Assembly: GCA_902783835.1 (NCBI GenBank)
Contig: CACZSN010000046.1
Coordinates: 1-55,649 of the forward strand
Origin: an uncultured bacterium
Lineage (GTDB): Bacteria > Cyanobacteriota > Vampirovibrionia > Gastranaerophilales > Gastranaerophilaceae
Direction: 5' to 3'
Length of the DNA stretch: 55,649 nucleotides
Positions 15,664 to 24,982 of the stretch are shown in pieces. The notes under the pieces were generated by a model, which was not told where the DNA came from, did no database searches, and saw only the letters and a list, made by a program, of their open reading frames with translations. The translations under genes were made by a program, and so were the position numbers. Position 1 is the stretch's first letter. Each line of letters begins with the position of its first letter.

Positions 15664-18261
15664 TTATTTTTTGTGAATGATTATTTTGTCGCCATCGGCA
15701 TCGATGACTGCCGTATCACCTTTTTTGATTTCGCCTGACAAAATGATTTTCGCAAGCGGATTTTCAACAAGTTGCATAATCGTTCTTTTAAGCGGTCTTG
15801 CACCATATTGCGGATTAAAGCCGTCACGAGCAATCAATTCTCTTGCTTCATCTGTCATTTCCATCGTAATTTCTTGTTCTTTGAGCAAGTTTTCAAGATA
15901 CTTGATTTGAATATCCGTAATTCGTTTCAAATCTTGCATTGATAAGGCTTTGAAGAATACCGTTTCATCAATTCTGTTAAGAAATTCGGGCTTAAATCTT
16001 GTTTTCATAATAGCCTCAATTTCTTCCTTCAAATTGTTGTATTCTTGTTCGCTAAGCATTGATTTTACAGTGTTTTCAAGAATTACATCGCTGCCGATGT
16101 TACTTGTCAAAATGATAAGCGTATTCTTGAAATCAACCGTTTTGCCTTTAGAATCGGTCAATCTGCCGTCATCAAAAATTTGCAACATTATGTTGAAAAT
16201 TTCAGGGTGAGCCTTTTCGATTTCATCAAAAAGGATTACAGAATATGGTTTACGTCTTACCGCTTCTGTCAATTGACCGCCTTCATCATAGCCGACATAT
16301 CCCGGAGGAGCTCCGACAAGTCTTGCAACAGTATGTTTTTCGGAATATTCTGACATATCAATTCTGATAAGTGCATCTTCGTCGTTGAACATAAATTCAG
16401 CAAGTGCTTTTGCAAGTTCGGTTTTACCAACACCAGTCGGGCCAAGGAAGATGAACGTTCCTATCGGTCTGTTCGGATTTTTCAAACCCGAACGAGCACG
16501 TCTGATTGCATCTGAAACAATCGTGACAGCCTCATCTTGACCAACAACACGCTTGTGAAGAAAATCTTCCATGTGAAGAAGTTTTTGGATTTCGCTCTCC
16601 ATAAGTTTCGAAACGGCAATACCCGTCCATTTGCTTACGATTTGTGCAATATCGTCTTCGTCGATTTCCTCCTTCAAAAGTTGTTTGTCAGAAGCATCTT
16701 TGTTCTTTGCATTTTCAAGTTGTTTTTGAAGTCCGATTAACTTGCCGTATTTGAGTTCAGCAGCACGTTGCAAATCTGCTTCACGTTCTGCTTTTTCAAT
16801 TTCAATCTTAACTTTTTCGATTTCCTCTTTAATCGAAGCCTCGTCCTTGATAGAACTTTTTTCAAGTTCCCATTGATTTTTGATAATTTCGATTTTTGAA
16901 TTCAATTCTTTTAACAAATTATCAATATGAGCGATTTTTTCGTTATTTTCGTCGGACGGTTCGCTTTGAAGAGCCGTTTTTTCAATTTCGAGTTGCATTT
17001 TTTGACGAACCATATTATCAAGTTCTTCCGGCATTGAATCAATTTCAATACGCAACGATGAAGCCGCTTCATCAATCAAGTCGATAGCTTTATCAGGAAG
17101 AAATCTGTCCGTAATATATCTGTCAGAAAGTTTTGCAGCCGCAATCAACGCAGAATCCTTGATACGAACTCCGTGGTGAACTTCATAACGTTCCTTCAAA
17201 CCTCTCAAAATACTGATTGTATCCTCAACCGTCGGTTCATTAACCATTACGGGTTGAAAACGTCTTTCAAGAGCCGGATCTTTTTCAATGTATTTTCTGT
17301 ATTCGTTGACTGTTGTTGCACCAATACAACGGAGAACTCCTCTTGCAAGCATCGGTTTTAAAAGGTTGCCTGCATCAGTTGAGCCTTCTGCTGCACCTGC
17401 ACCGACGACTGTGTGGAGTTCATCGATGAACATGATAATTTCACCGTTAGAAGATTCAACTTCCTTTAAAACGGCTTTTAAACGTTCCTCAAATTCTCCA
17501 CGGAATTTTGCACCCGCAATCAATGCACCTATATCAAGAGATACAAGTTTTGTATGTTTAAGGCTTTCCGGAACATCACCACGGACAATACGTTGTGCTA
17601 AACCTTCAACGATAGCCGTTTTACCAACCCCCGGTTCACCAATCAAAACAGGATTGTTCTTTGTTTTTCTGTTCAAAACTTGGATAATCCGACGAACTTC
17701 TTCATCTCTGCCGATGACAGGGTCAAGTTTGCCGGCACGAGCTGCTTTTGTCAAATCTGTTGAATATTTTTCAAGCGATTTATAAGCATCTTCAGCGTTT
17801 GCACTATCTGATTTTTGATTTCCTCTAACATCTTTCATCGCACTTAAAACCTTATCTTTCGTAACATTAAAACGTCTTAAAAATGCTGCCGTATCGGGAT
17901 TTTCGGTCATAGCAAGAAGTATATGCTCAATTCCTATAAATGAATCTTTAAGCATATCGGCTTTTTCTTTTGCCAAATCGAGTAAAGCGTGGGTTGAATT
18001 TGAAAGGTACAAATTGCCGCCGCTGACAGCAGTTTCCAATTGAGGAATTTTTGCAAGTTCCGCATTCAATTCATTTTTAAAATTTACACCGTCAAGTTTC
18101 AAGAATTTTACATAATCCTTTGCAACACCTTCCGTATCTTCAAGTATTGCCCCTAAAATATGCAACGGTTCAAGTTGAGAGTTTCGATTTTTCAACATTA
18201 ACTGTTGCGAAGAATACAATATTTGTTTTGTATAATCGGTCAATTTGTTAAAGTCAATCAT
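15664..18261 (-). CDS. clpB: ATP-dependent disaggregase ClpB
   Basis: An 865-residue hexameric AAA+ chaperone that threads aggregated proteins and works with DnaK. It has a ClpN repeat domain (1-145), a first ATPase with Walker A GEPGVGKT (208-215), the long coiled middle domain (about 395-520) that distinguishes ClpB from ClpA/ClpC, and a second ATPase with Walker A GPTGVGKT. No ClpP-binding loop is evident, as expected. Full length for the family. AGAGG lies upstream of ATG 18261. No CIRCE element was seen in the upstream gap. Monocistronic. Confidence 0.97.
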   Translation of the reverse strand: MIDFNKLTDYTKQILYSSQQLMLKNRNSQLEPLHILGAILEDTEGVAKDYVKFLKLDGVNFKNELNAELAKIPQLETAVSGGNLYLSNSTHALLDLAKEKADMLKDSFIGIEHILLAMTENPDTAAFLRRFNVTKDKVLSAMKDVRGNQKSDSANAEDAYKSLEKYSTDLTKAARAGKLDPVIGRDEEVRRIIQVLNRKTKNNPVLIGEPGVGKTAIVEGLAQRIVRGDVPESLKHTKLVSLDIGALIAGAKFRGEFEERLKAVLKEVESSNGEIIMFIDELHTVVGAGAAEGSTDAGNLLKPMLARGVLRCIGATTVNEYRKYIEKDPALERRFQPVMVNEPTVEDTISILRGLKERYEVHHGVRIKDSALIAAAKLSDRYITDRFLPDKAIDLIDEAASSLRIEIDSMPEELDNMVRQKMQLEIEKTALQSEPSDENNEKIAHIDNLLKELNSKIEIIKNQWELEKSSIKDEASIKEEIEKVKIEIEKAEREADLQRAAELKYGKLIGLQKQLENAKNKDASDKQLLKEEIDEDDIAQIVSKWTGIAVSKLMESEIQKLLHMEDFLHKRVVGQDEAVTIVSDAIRRARSGLKNPNRPIGTFIFLGPTGVGKTELAKALAEFMFNDEDALIRIDMSEYSEKHTVARLVGAPPGYVGYDEGGQLTEAVRRKPYSVILFDEIEKAHPEIFNIMLQIFDDGRLTDSKGKTVDFKNTLIILTSNIGSDVILENTVKSMLSEQEYNNLKEEIEAIMKTRFKPEFLNRIDETVFFKALSMQDLKRITDIQIKYLENLLKEQEITMEMTDEARELIARDGFNPQYGARPLKRTIMQLVENPLAKIILSGEIKKGDTAVIDADGDKIIIHKK

Positions 18262-18341
18262 AAAAAACCTCTTTTCCTAATCTTTATATTATTATTTTAA
18301 TAAGTTTTTTATGAAAATCCGCAAAATTTATTTTTTATTAA

Positions 18342-19325
18342 TTATTTGTTCGGCAAAATTAACTTCAAACTTGTTCTGTCACAGCGTTTTTGGCACATTA
18401 TTCTTCCCCCGTGGGCAGAAATAATTTTTTCAGCCACAAATAATCCGTTGTCATGAGCCAATTTCGTATACATTTTTTCATCCGTCCGATTAAACATATC
18501 CTCTTCAATTTTAAACGGGGCAAGAATTTCAAACCTCAAATTACTTTGTGAAATTTCCGCTTTAAAAATTATTTTTGAATATTCAAAGCATCTTTCGTTT
18601 ATCTGAAAAAGTATATTTTCTATTGCTTTTTTCAGCAATTTCTCATCCGCAAATATTTTTTGTTCCCTTATAATGTTTGTTTCAATTTTAATATTTTTTG
18701 CGGAAAAGAAGCTTTCACTCTCTTCCAAAAGGTTTTCGACGAACTGTTTCAGAGGAATTTCTTTTTTTTTAAGATTCAACTCCTTTTCCTCAAAATCGAC
18801 CTCTTCGAGACAATTTTTCAAAATTCTGTAAGATGTTTCGTTTGAGTGCAAAATTTCCGAAATTAATTCTTTATTATTTTCTGATTTCACCACCAATTTT
18901 AATGCTAAAGTTTGTGATATCAACGGTGTAGAAAGTTCGTGTCTCAAAAAATTTGTTAATTTTGCAAACCTTTGTTTATACTTTTCTTCTTCGGTTATGT
19001 CTTTAAAAACAAATACAAATCTTTCGTATTTCATATCTTCCGCATTAATTTTAGAAATACGTATTTCATAAATTAATTTATTCCCGTCAATAATAATAGT
19101 TCGTTTAAATTTTTCGCTTAAACTGATATTTTTTAACTTAAATTTCTTTAATATATTTTCACCGCTGTAAATATAGTCGAAATTTGATTTTAACACTTTG
19201 AATTTATTGTCTGTAATTGCGATTTTGTCGCTTGATGAATCGAACAGACAATCTATTAATGACTTTAAACAAGATTTTTTTACATTTGTACTTGAGATAA
19301 ATGGTAGTAATTTGTTCTTTGCCAT
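18342..19325 (-). CDS. PAS-domain histidine kinase-like protein with a degenerate ATP site
   Basis: A 327-residue soluble protein. Residues about 25-112 form a PAS-like sensor ending in VFKDITEEEKYK, and 120-180 are a dimerisation/phosphoacceptor helix with LRHELSTPL (H129). The catalytic domain is eroded. The N box reads ENILFQINERC instead of the usual NLL-NA-K form, the G1 region (about 265-275, EILAPFKIEE) lacks the DxGxG glycines, and only NGLFVAEKII remains of the G2 box. It may be a histidine-phosphotransfer or regulatory pseudokinase. No response regulator is adjacent. GAGGTGG upstream supports the start. It lies between clpB and a divergent membrane-protein gene. Confidence 0.75.
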   Translation of the reverse strand: MAKNKLLPFISSTNVKKSCLKSLIDCLFDSSSDKIAITDNKFKVLKSNFDYIYSGENILKKFKLKNISLSEKFKRTIIIDGNKLIYEIRISKINAEDMKYERFVFVFKDITEEEKYKQRFAKLTNFLRHELSTPLISQTLALKLVVKSENNKELISEILHSNETSYRILKNCLEEVDFEEKELNLKKKEIPLKQFVENLLEESESFFSAKNIKIETNIIREQKIFADEKLLKKAIENILFQINERCFEYSKIIFKAEISQSNLRFEILAPFKIEEDMFNRTDEKMYTKLAHDNGLFVAEKIISAHGGRIMCQKRCDRTSLKLILPNK

Positions 19326-19653
19326 GTGGCCACCTCACTTTGTCTACTAATCTTACGGTTTTGAATAATTTTTGTATATTGCACAATTAGGCAGTATTGA
19401 TTTATGTCCCGAAATTCTTTTTTAAAACCCAAAAACGCTTGCAGCACAATAATTTTGACAGAAAATCAAATCATTAAAGCAAAATAATTCGACACATGTT
19501 TTCGACATGGAGTACTACTTTTTGTCAAAAAATATCACAATTTTTTCTCAATTAAACATAAAATCTACGTTATTTATACGAGTGACTTGTTTCAATATTC
19601 ACAAAGGTGACAAATCGTTGTTTTTCGGCTATAATCGGTTAGAGGTAAGGCTT
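19326..19653. other. Divergent intergenic region, 328 bases
   Basis: No gene is supported here. It holds a plus-strand promoter at 19607-19635, an isolated TTGACA at 19455-19460 without a good -10, and a direct repeat TTCGACA at 19488-19494 and 19501-19507 (13-base period) that could be an operator. An open frame from 19507 continues into the next gene but begins upstream of the likely transcription start. Confidence 0.6.
19607..19635 (+). promoter_or_regulatory. Promoter of the 19654-22288 unit
   Basis: GTGACA at 19607-19612 and TATAAT at 19630-19635 with a 17-base spacer. Transcription near 19642 would exclude the upstream start at 19507 and supports ATG 19654. Confidence 0.65.
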
Positions 19654-21264
19654 ATGAGCAAAAAAACAAAAATAATTTTAGGTTTCATATTCGTTTTAAT
19701 TTTTGCATTTTTTGTGTGGTTTTTATCCGATGATATTTTTTCGGGTGATGACACAATGAGCATTGTTTCGCTATTATACGGCGGCGGAAAATTCAACATT
19801 GACGGTATTTTTACCGCATTATTGGCTCAAACGGTCGGAGTTTGGATACCTAAAATTTTGCACATAAATCCTCACCAATTTTCAATGACGGCAGGGGCAT
19901 GGATTAGAGCGTTTGACGTTGTTTTATTCTGTTCTGTTATGCCGTTGTTTGCGTTCAACGGCAGAGAAAAAGGAAAATCTTTAATTTTCTTTACTTTATT
20001 TTCGTTGTTTTATCTTTGCTATGCCTCATCAAATATGAATTTTGATTGGGTAAATCCTCACGGATTGCCGAACTATGAAACATATGGTTCATTTGTTCTT
20101 TTGACGGAATATGCCGCTCATTTCGGTCAATTTTTGAGTTTAATTTTAGGACTCGGAATGATTTATTTTATCACGGCTCATTTTACACAAAATAAACTTC
20201 CCGATGAAAAATACCTCAAACCGCTTACAATTATTGCATTTTTGACATCAATGTCATCTATGTTCGTAAATCTTACAGTCGGATTTTTACTTTTGGGTAT
20301 TTGTATTTATCTTTTAATTTTGAACAGAAATACCGATAAAAAAGATATTAAAGAAAAAGGGAAAACCGTATATATTCCGACAATCGCATATGCTGTAGGG
20401 GCGGTAGTTTTCGGATTTTATCCGTCTTATTTCAACTATTTTTCAACAGATATTAACTTTTTGCCGTTTTTAAAATCTTTATTCAAATTCTTTATAATTT
20501 CAAATATCTTCGAAGTCGCATTAATATTGATTTTATCGGCAATTTTATATTTTCTTGCTTTGCATAAATCAACTTATATCAAAAGAACGATTTTTTCGGT
20601 ATACACGACTCTTTTCGGAGCATTTATTTATTTTATGTTATTTACGGAAACCGAAACGGCTATTGATATTTTGCTTGCAGACTCATTGATTTTGCTCAGA
20701 ATATTAATGATGTCGTTTGTATTTTTGCTTTTTGGAGCTTGTCTTCGCGAGCATACTTCCGAACCGAAAGAATTAAAAATTCTCTCAATCTTATTCACGG
20801 TTGTATTAACAGCATTTTTAGCCGTTCAGACACCGTTTGTGGTTTCATCAATGTCGATTTGGAAAACGGCATCAAACGAAACAAAAGTTACGACTTATTG
20901 TTTTGAAAAAATGTATCGTTTTTATTCTTTGCAAAACAAAACGGCTCTTTTGCCTGACGATTCTTTAATGAAAATTTTTAAAATTCAACCGTACATTGAC
21001 GATGCTGATGTTGATATAAACGAGCAGATTACGGACAGAACTTTCTTCAAAAATACTTCTTTTATGACTTATTATAAAAATTTCTATAAAAACGGAAATA
21101 TTGTGCCGTATAAATTTATTGATGCCAAAAAGGCCGTAAAGATTTTTTATGAAGAAGGCGGAATGATTGACAGCAAGGAAGTTTCACACATAAATTTCCA
21201 AAATTTATACAATGATAAATTTATTCTTAATCGTGCAATAGAAAAATCAAAATATGAAAATTAA
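19654..21264 (+). CDS. Polytopic membrane protein of unknown function
   Basis: A 536-residue inner-membrane protein with about 10-12 hydrophobic spans. An acidic segment just after the first span (SDDIFSGDDT, about 24-33) and a soluble C-terminal part of about 120 residues recall the GT-C glycosyltransferase plan, in which an aspartate pair in the first outer loop binds a lipid-linked sugar. That similarity is only architectural and is an inference. AGGTAAGG precedes ATG 19654. The gene overlaps the following MFS-like gene by 11 bases, so the products are probably made together. Confidence 0.6.
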   Translation: MSKKTKIILGFIFVLIFAFFVWFLSDDIFSGDDTMSIVSLLYGGGKFNIDGIFTALLAQTVGVWIPKILHINPHQFSMTAGAWIRAFDVVLFCSVMPLFAFNGREKGKSLIFFTLFSLFYLCYASSNMNFDWVNPHGLPNYETYGSFVLLTEYAAHFGQFLSLILGLGMIYFITAHFTQNKLPDEKYLKPLTIIAFLTSMSSMFVNLTVGFLLLGICIYLLILNRNTDKKDIKEKGKTVYIPTIAYAVGAVVFGFYPSYFNYFSTDINFLPFLKSLFKFFIISNIFEVALILILSAILYFLALHKSTYIKRTIFSVYTTLFGAFIYFMLFTETETAIDILLADSLILLRILMMSFVFLLFGACLREHTSEPKELKILSILFTVVLTAFLAVQTPFVVSSMSIWKTASNETKVTTYCFEKMYRFYSLQNKTALLPDDSLMKIFKIQPYIDDADVDINEQITDRTFFKNTSFMTYYKNFYKNGNIVPYKFIDAKKAVKIFYEEGGMIDSKEVSHINFQNLYNDKFILNRAIEKSKYEN

Positions 21265-22288
21265 TATACAAAAAGCATTGTTCATAGGGACATACAGCAT
21301 TGTTCATGCCATTGTGGACTTCAGTTGTGCCGCGATGTTGTTTTCTTTTTTCGGAAAAGTTGACCTTGTTTTCCTTTTAAAATTGGTCGTAATATACAAT
21401 TCTCTCGCATTCGGTTTACAATTCATTTTCGGGTTTATGGCAGACAAAATCAAGAGATACGACGGTTTTGCGATATACGGATGTTTATTTTTAATTTTAG
21501 GAATTTTCTTATACAAAAACCCTATGGCAACCGTAATCACAATGGGAACGGGAAATGCTCTTTTCCATGTCGGCGGAGGGGTTATTTCACTTGAAGCAGG
21601 AAACGGTCGGGCAAAACTTCCGGGGGTTTTTGTTTCATTAGGTGCCGTCGGTTTATTTTTGGGAACTCTCTTAAGTTCCGTTAAAGGATTAAATACCGTT
21701 TGGTTAAGCTTTTTACCTTTAATCGGAATTGCTCTGATGATGTTTATTTCACCCAAAAAAGAAGTTCAAAAAGTATACGGAAACGAAGCAAATGTACCCA
21801 CTTATTTGTTAATTATACTTTTAATTCTTATTTCAATTTGTATTCGTTCATTTGTCGGATTAGGATATGATTTTGTCGCAAAAAATTCTATGCCTTTATT
21901 GTTTACATTTGTTTTTGCTATTGCACTCGGCAAAGCAACAGGCGGATTTTTGGCAGATAAATTCGGCATGTATAATACGGCAGTTATCGGGTTATTGCTC
22001 TCCATTCCGCTTTTAAAATACGGTTTTATCCCTCAACTTGCAATTTTGGGAATGTTCTTTTTTAATCTTACAATGCCGATTACGGTTACGGCACTTGCAA
22101 ATATGATGCCTAAATACAAAGGGTTCGCGTTCGGATTAACGACACTCGCGCTTTTAATCGGTTATTTGCCAGTAATGTGCGAATACAAAGTATCCCAAAG
22201 CATGTTATTCTTTGAGATACTTTTTGCATCTGTTCTTGTAACGGCGATTTCGCTTAAATTGTACGAAAAATTATTTCACCGTCCGTAA
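21254..22288 (+). CDS. MFS-like transporter
   Basis: A 344-residue inner-membrane protein with about 10-11 hydrophobic spans, shorter than the usual 400 or so of MFS carriers. FGFMADKIKRYDGF (about 56-69) fits the MFS loop 2-3 motif, and ATGGFLADKFG repeats it in the second half. Substrate unknown. The first ATG overlaps the upstream gene, so translational coupling is likely. The stop codon abuts the stop of the convergent rfbD gene with no base between. Confidence 0.7.
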   Translation: MKINIQKALFIGTYSIVHAIVDFSCAAMLFSFFGKVDLVFLLKLVVIYNSLAFGLQFIFGFMADKIKRYDGFAIYGCLFLILGIFLYKNPMATVITMGTGNALFHVGGGVISLEAGNGRAKLPGVFVSLGAVGLFLGTLLSSVKGLNTVWLSFLPLIGIALMMFISPKKEVQKVYGNEANVPTYLLIILLILISICIRSFVGLGYDFVAKNSMPLLFTFVFAIALGKATGGFLADKFGMYNTAVIGLLLSIPLLKYGFIPQLAILGMFFFNLTMPITVTALANMMPKYKGFAFGLTTLALLIGYLPVMCEYKVSQSMLFFEILFASVLVTAISLKLYEKLFHRP

Positions 22289-23119
22289 TTATTCCCCTCT
22301 CAATTTCATATAATCTTTGAGGGCAGCCTTCCAGGTTCTGCACATATTGTCATTGTACATAACACTGTATGCGGGACGTTTTGCATCTCTCGGAAACTCA
22401 TCCGTTGTGCAGGGTTTAAGATTTACATCCAATCCCGCAAGTTCAAATATTTCCTTCGCAAATCCGTACCAAGAAGTCTTTCCCGAACCGCAAAGATGAT
22501 AAATTCCGTACGGAGCTTCTTCCGTAAGCAACGTTACAATTCCGTTTGAAAGTTCTTGAGTCCAAGTAGGACAGCCGACTTGGTCATCCACAACTTTAAG
22601 TTCAGGGCGATTTGCAAGTGACAACATTGTTTCTACAAAATTCTTTCCGTGTAAACCATATAACCAACTTGTTCTTGTTATGTAATATTTTTTGCAATAT
22701 TTTTCAACGGCTTCTTCCCCTAAACACTTCGTCAATCCGTACGCATTAATCGGATTGCGTTTGTCATAAGGAAGATATGCATCTTTTTTCGTTCCGTCAA
22801 AAACATAATCAGTTGAAATATAAACAATAGGAATATCAAGTTCAGCACAAGTTTTCGCAAGATTTTCCGTACCGGTAACGTTGATTTTCATCGCCAATTC
22901 TTTGCCGTCAGTTTCACATTTGTCTACATTTGTATATGCCGCACAGTGAACAACCGCATCAGGTTTGCTTTCTTTTAAAACTTTTTGAACTAAATCAAAA
23001 TCGGTAATGTCCAAATTGTCAACATCTGTCTCAATTGTTTCAAAACCTGCATCTTCAAGTGTCGGACAAATATCATGTCCGAGCATTCCCTTTGCTCCTG
23101 TAACTAATATTTTCTTCAT
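22289..23119 (-). CDS. rfbD: dTDP-4-dehydrorhamnose reductase
   Basis: A 276-residue NAD(P)H-dependent short-chain reductase that makes dTDP-L-rhamnose for cell-surface polysaccharide. It has the nucleotide loop GAKGMLG (8-14), STDYVFDG (102-109) and the catalytic YGLTK (Y127, K131). The TSWLYG segment and the C-terminal end are also typical of RfbD. AAGGGG precedes the ATG. rfbA, rfbB and rfbC are not nearby, so the pathway is split in this genome. Confidence 0.93.
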   Translation of the reverse strand: MKKILVTGAKGMLGHDICPTLEDAGFETIETDVDNLDITDFDLVQKVLKESKPDAVVHCAAYTNVDKCETDGKELAMKINVTGTENLAKTCAELDIPIVYISTDYVFDGTKKDAYLPYDKRNPINAYGLTKCLGEEAVEKYCKKYYITRTSWLYGLHGKNFVETMLSLANRPELKVVDDQVGCPTWTQELSNGIVTLLTEEAPYGIYHLCGSGKTSWYGFAKEIFELAGLDVNLKPCTTDEFPRDAKRPAYSVMYNDNMCRTWKAALKDYMKLRGE

Positions 23120-23221
23120 TTGTAACCCCTTGTCTTGATTGAATTATATCAAATTAAAAAAATTTTTCAAAATTTTATTATGAAATACCGCCTGACAGTA
23201 AATATTTTCTCCTTAAAATTC

Positions 23222-23259
23222 AAAAAAAAGAGGACTTTCTTATTAAAAATCCTCTTTCT
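23222..23259 (-). terminator. Terminator of the tonB-exbB-exbD-exbD operon
   Basis: AAAGAGGA pairs with TCCTCTTT (23227-23234 with 23250-23257) and, on the minus strand, runs into eight T's. Confidence 0.85.
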
Positions 23260-23281
23260 TTCGATAAATACAAAATGATTA

Positions 23282-23671
23282 TTATATTTCAGCAACTGAA
23301 ATTGCTGTCACACCGACGTTTCTGGCGGAATCCATAACTTTAACCATAGCACCGTTTGTAGTTTCGTCACTCGTTTGAATAACTACTCCGTCAGTATTGG
23401 TTTTTGCAAGTTCCTTGATTGTTAATTCAAGTTTATCCGCAGGAACTTCTTCATCGTTAATGTAGAATTTGTCCTCATCATCAATCATAACATTGACGGT
23501 CTTTTTATCTTGCTCTTGTTCCTTTTGTTGTTCAACATTTTCGGGAACAATAAGAGATAAGCCTTGTTGATCTAACAACGGTGCAATAACCATCATTATG
23601 ATTAAAAGAACAAGGAAAATATCCGTTAACGGTGTAATGTTAATTTCATTAAATACTTTTCTCTTTGCCAT
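23282..23671 (-). CDS. exbD: ExbD/TolR family biopolymer transport protein (short copy)
   Basis: A 129-residue inner-membrane protein with one N-terminal helix and a periplasmic domain; with ExbB it uses the proton gradient to energise TonB. The helix carries NITPLTDIFLVLLIIMMV with the proton-path Asp. The frame is open from a TTG at 23683, but GGAGG at 23676-23680 points to ATG 23671. That ATG overlaps the stop of the upstream exbD copy by one base. It is the last gene of the operon. Membrane-segment codons are nearly identical to those of the neighbouring copy, a sign of tandem duplication. Confidence 0.92.
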   Translation of the reverse strand: MAKRKVFNEINITPLTDIFLVLLIIMMVIAPLLDQQGLSLIVPENVEQQKEQEQDKKTVNVMIDDEDKFYINDEEVPADKLELTIKELAKTNTDGVVIQTSDETTNGAMVKVMDSARNVGVTAISVAEI

Positions 23672-24288
23672 TATTCCTCCCAATCCGTATTAGAAAAATC
23701 GGATTTTGAAGATTTTTGAACAGCGGGTCTTTCAGCGTAAGGTCTGTCGCCACCGACCGATTGTTGGTCAGAAACATTTGTTACGTTGATTTGCACGGTT
23801 TCTTCCGAAACAGGCATATCCGCCATATTGTCACTATTTTGTGGTGCTTGTTGTTCCAATTCTTTTTGTTCTTTTCTGCTTAAAGGTTCACCGGCAACCG
23901 TTAATTTTTCATAATCAGCATCTTTTGCCGCACGCATTACTTGCATAATGTCACGGCTTTTTGCTGCCGTATCAGCCTTTACAAGAACTTCAGCCTTGTT
24001 AAGTGAAGGTTTCAAGTCAACAAGTGCTTGCGTTAACTCTTCAAGTGCAATAGGTTGACCGTTCAAATACATATCTCCGTCTTTGGTAATCGAAACAGTT
24101 GCGGCTTTTTCTTCAACCGTCAAACCGCTGTTGATTTCAGGAACGTTGATATTTGCATTGTCTGATTGGAATGTCGGAGCAACAACCATCATGATGATTA
24201 AAAGAACAAGGAAAATATCTGTCAACGGAGTGATGTTAATCTCCGAGAACACAGCCCTTTTCTTTGAATTTGTTGTTTTAATTGCCAT
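23671..24288 (-). CDS. exbD: ExbD/TolR family protein with a C-terminal extension
   Basis: A 205-residue ExbD homologue. Residues 1-135 match the normal family: SEINITPLTDIF (D24), one membrane span, then the periplasmic fold ending KLTVAGEPL. About 70 extra residues follow (136-205); they are polar, acidic and rich in Q, S and E, and look disordered. The extension is absent from the adjacent short copy. ExbD forms dimers inside the ExbB pentamer, so the two copies may form a heterodimer. It sits between exbB and the short exbD with gaps of 17 and -1 bases. Confidence 0.9.
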   Translation of the reverse strand: MAIKTTNSKKRAVFSEINITPLTDIFLVLLIIMMVVAPTFQSDNANINVPEINSGLTVEEKAATVSITKDGDMYLNGQPIALEELTQALVDLKPSLNKAEVLVKADTAAKSRDIMQVMRAAKDADYEKLTVAGEPLSRKEQKELEQQAPQNSDNMADMPVSEETVQINVTNVSDQQSVGGDRPYAERPAVQKSSKSDFSNTDWEE

Positions 24289-24305
24289 TGGTCTTGTCCG
24301 TTAAA

Positions 24306-24953
24306 TTAGAGTGCTACGTTTTGTTGAAAACCTGCATTTGCTTCTTCTTCAGAATCTGCAAATGAAAGGAATAACAACTTGATAAGTTGGAAATCGTCGT
24401 CATATCTTGCAACTTTTGATTGGAAATAGTTGTAAAGAATAACCGCAACGATAGCAACGCCCAAACCGAATGCAGTAGCAATCAATGCAGAACCGATACC
24501 ATATGCAACTGCTGCTGATTGGTTACCTGCTTGTGCCAAATCTTGGAATGTATACAAAATTCTGACAACTGTACCGAACAAACCTAAGAACGGGCAAACA
24601 CCGCCGATTGTTGCAAGGATTGTTAAGTGATGTTCAAGTTTTCTTGATGCAAGTGCTGCAGCAATATCGAATGAACGAGAGAATCCTTTCTTTTGTTCTG
24701 AGAAAATTCTTACCGCTTCTTCTACAACTTCACCGGTAACACCGCCCATTTGTTGGCTGATGTCATTTGCTCCGTCCAAATTGTTCTTTGCAAGTTCTTT
24801 TTGAAGACGCGGAATGTATGCAACTACGTCTCTTTTATTTTTGTTAAAGAATACGAAACGGTTAATAGCAACCGCTAATGTCAAAATTGAACAAATCAAA
24901 ATCGGTAAAAGTACCGGCCAGTCCATTTGAATTGAATGTAATAAAAGTTCCAT
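24306..24953 (-). CDS. exbB: ExbB/TolQ/MotA-family proton channel
   Basis: A 215-residue inner-membrane protein with three hydrophobic spans (about 12-35, 112-140 and 150-178) and the family block LATIGGVCPFLGLFGTVVRI followed by GIGSALIATAFGLGVAIVAV. It forms the pentameric proton channel that drives TonB. AGAGGA precedes the ATG. It lies 29 bases after tonB and 17 before exbD. Confidence 0.93.
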   Translation of the reverse strand: MELLLHSIQMDWPVLLPILICSILTLAVAINRFVFFNKNKRDVVAYIPRLQKELAKNNLDGANDISQQMGGVTGEVVEEAVRIFSEQKKGFSRSFDIAAALASRKLEHHLTILATIGGVCPFLGLFGTVVRILYTFQDLAQAGNQSAAVAYGIGSALIATAFGLGVAIVAVILYNYFQSKVARYDDDFQLIKLLFLSFADSEEEANAGFQQNVAL

Positions 24954-24982
24954 TTTTTATTTCCTCTTTCTGTATTTATCGA

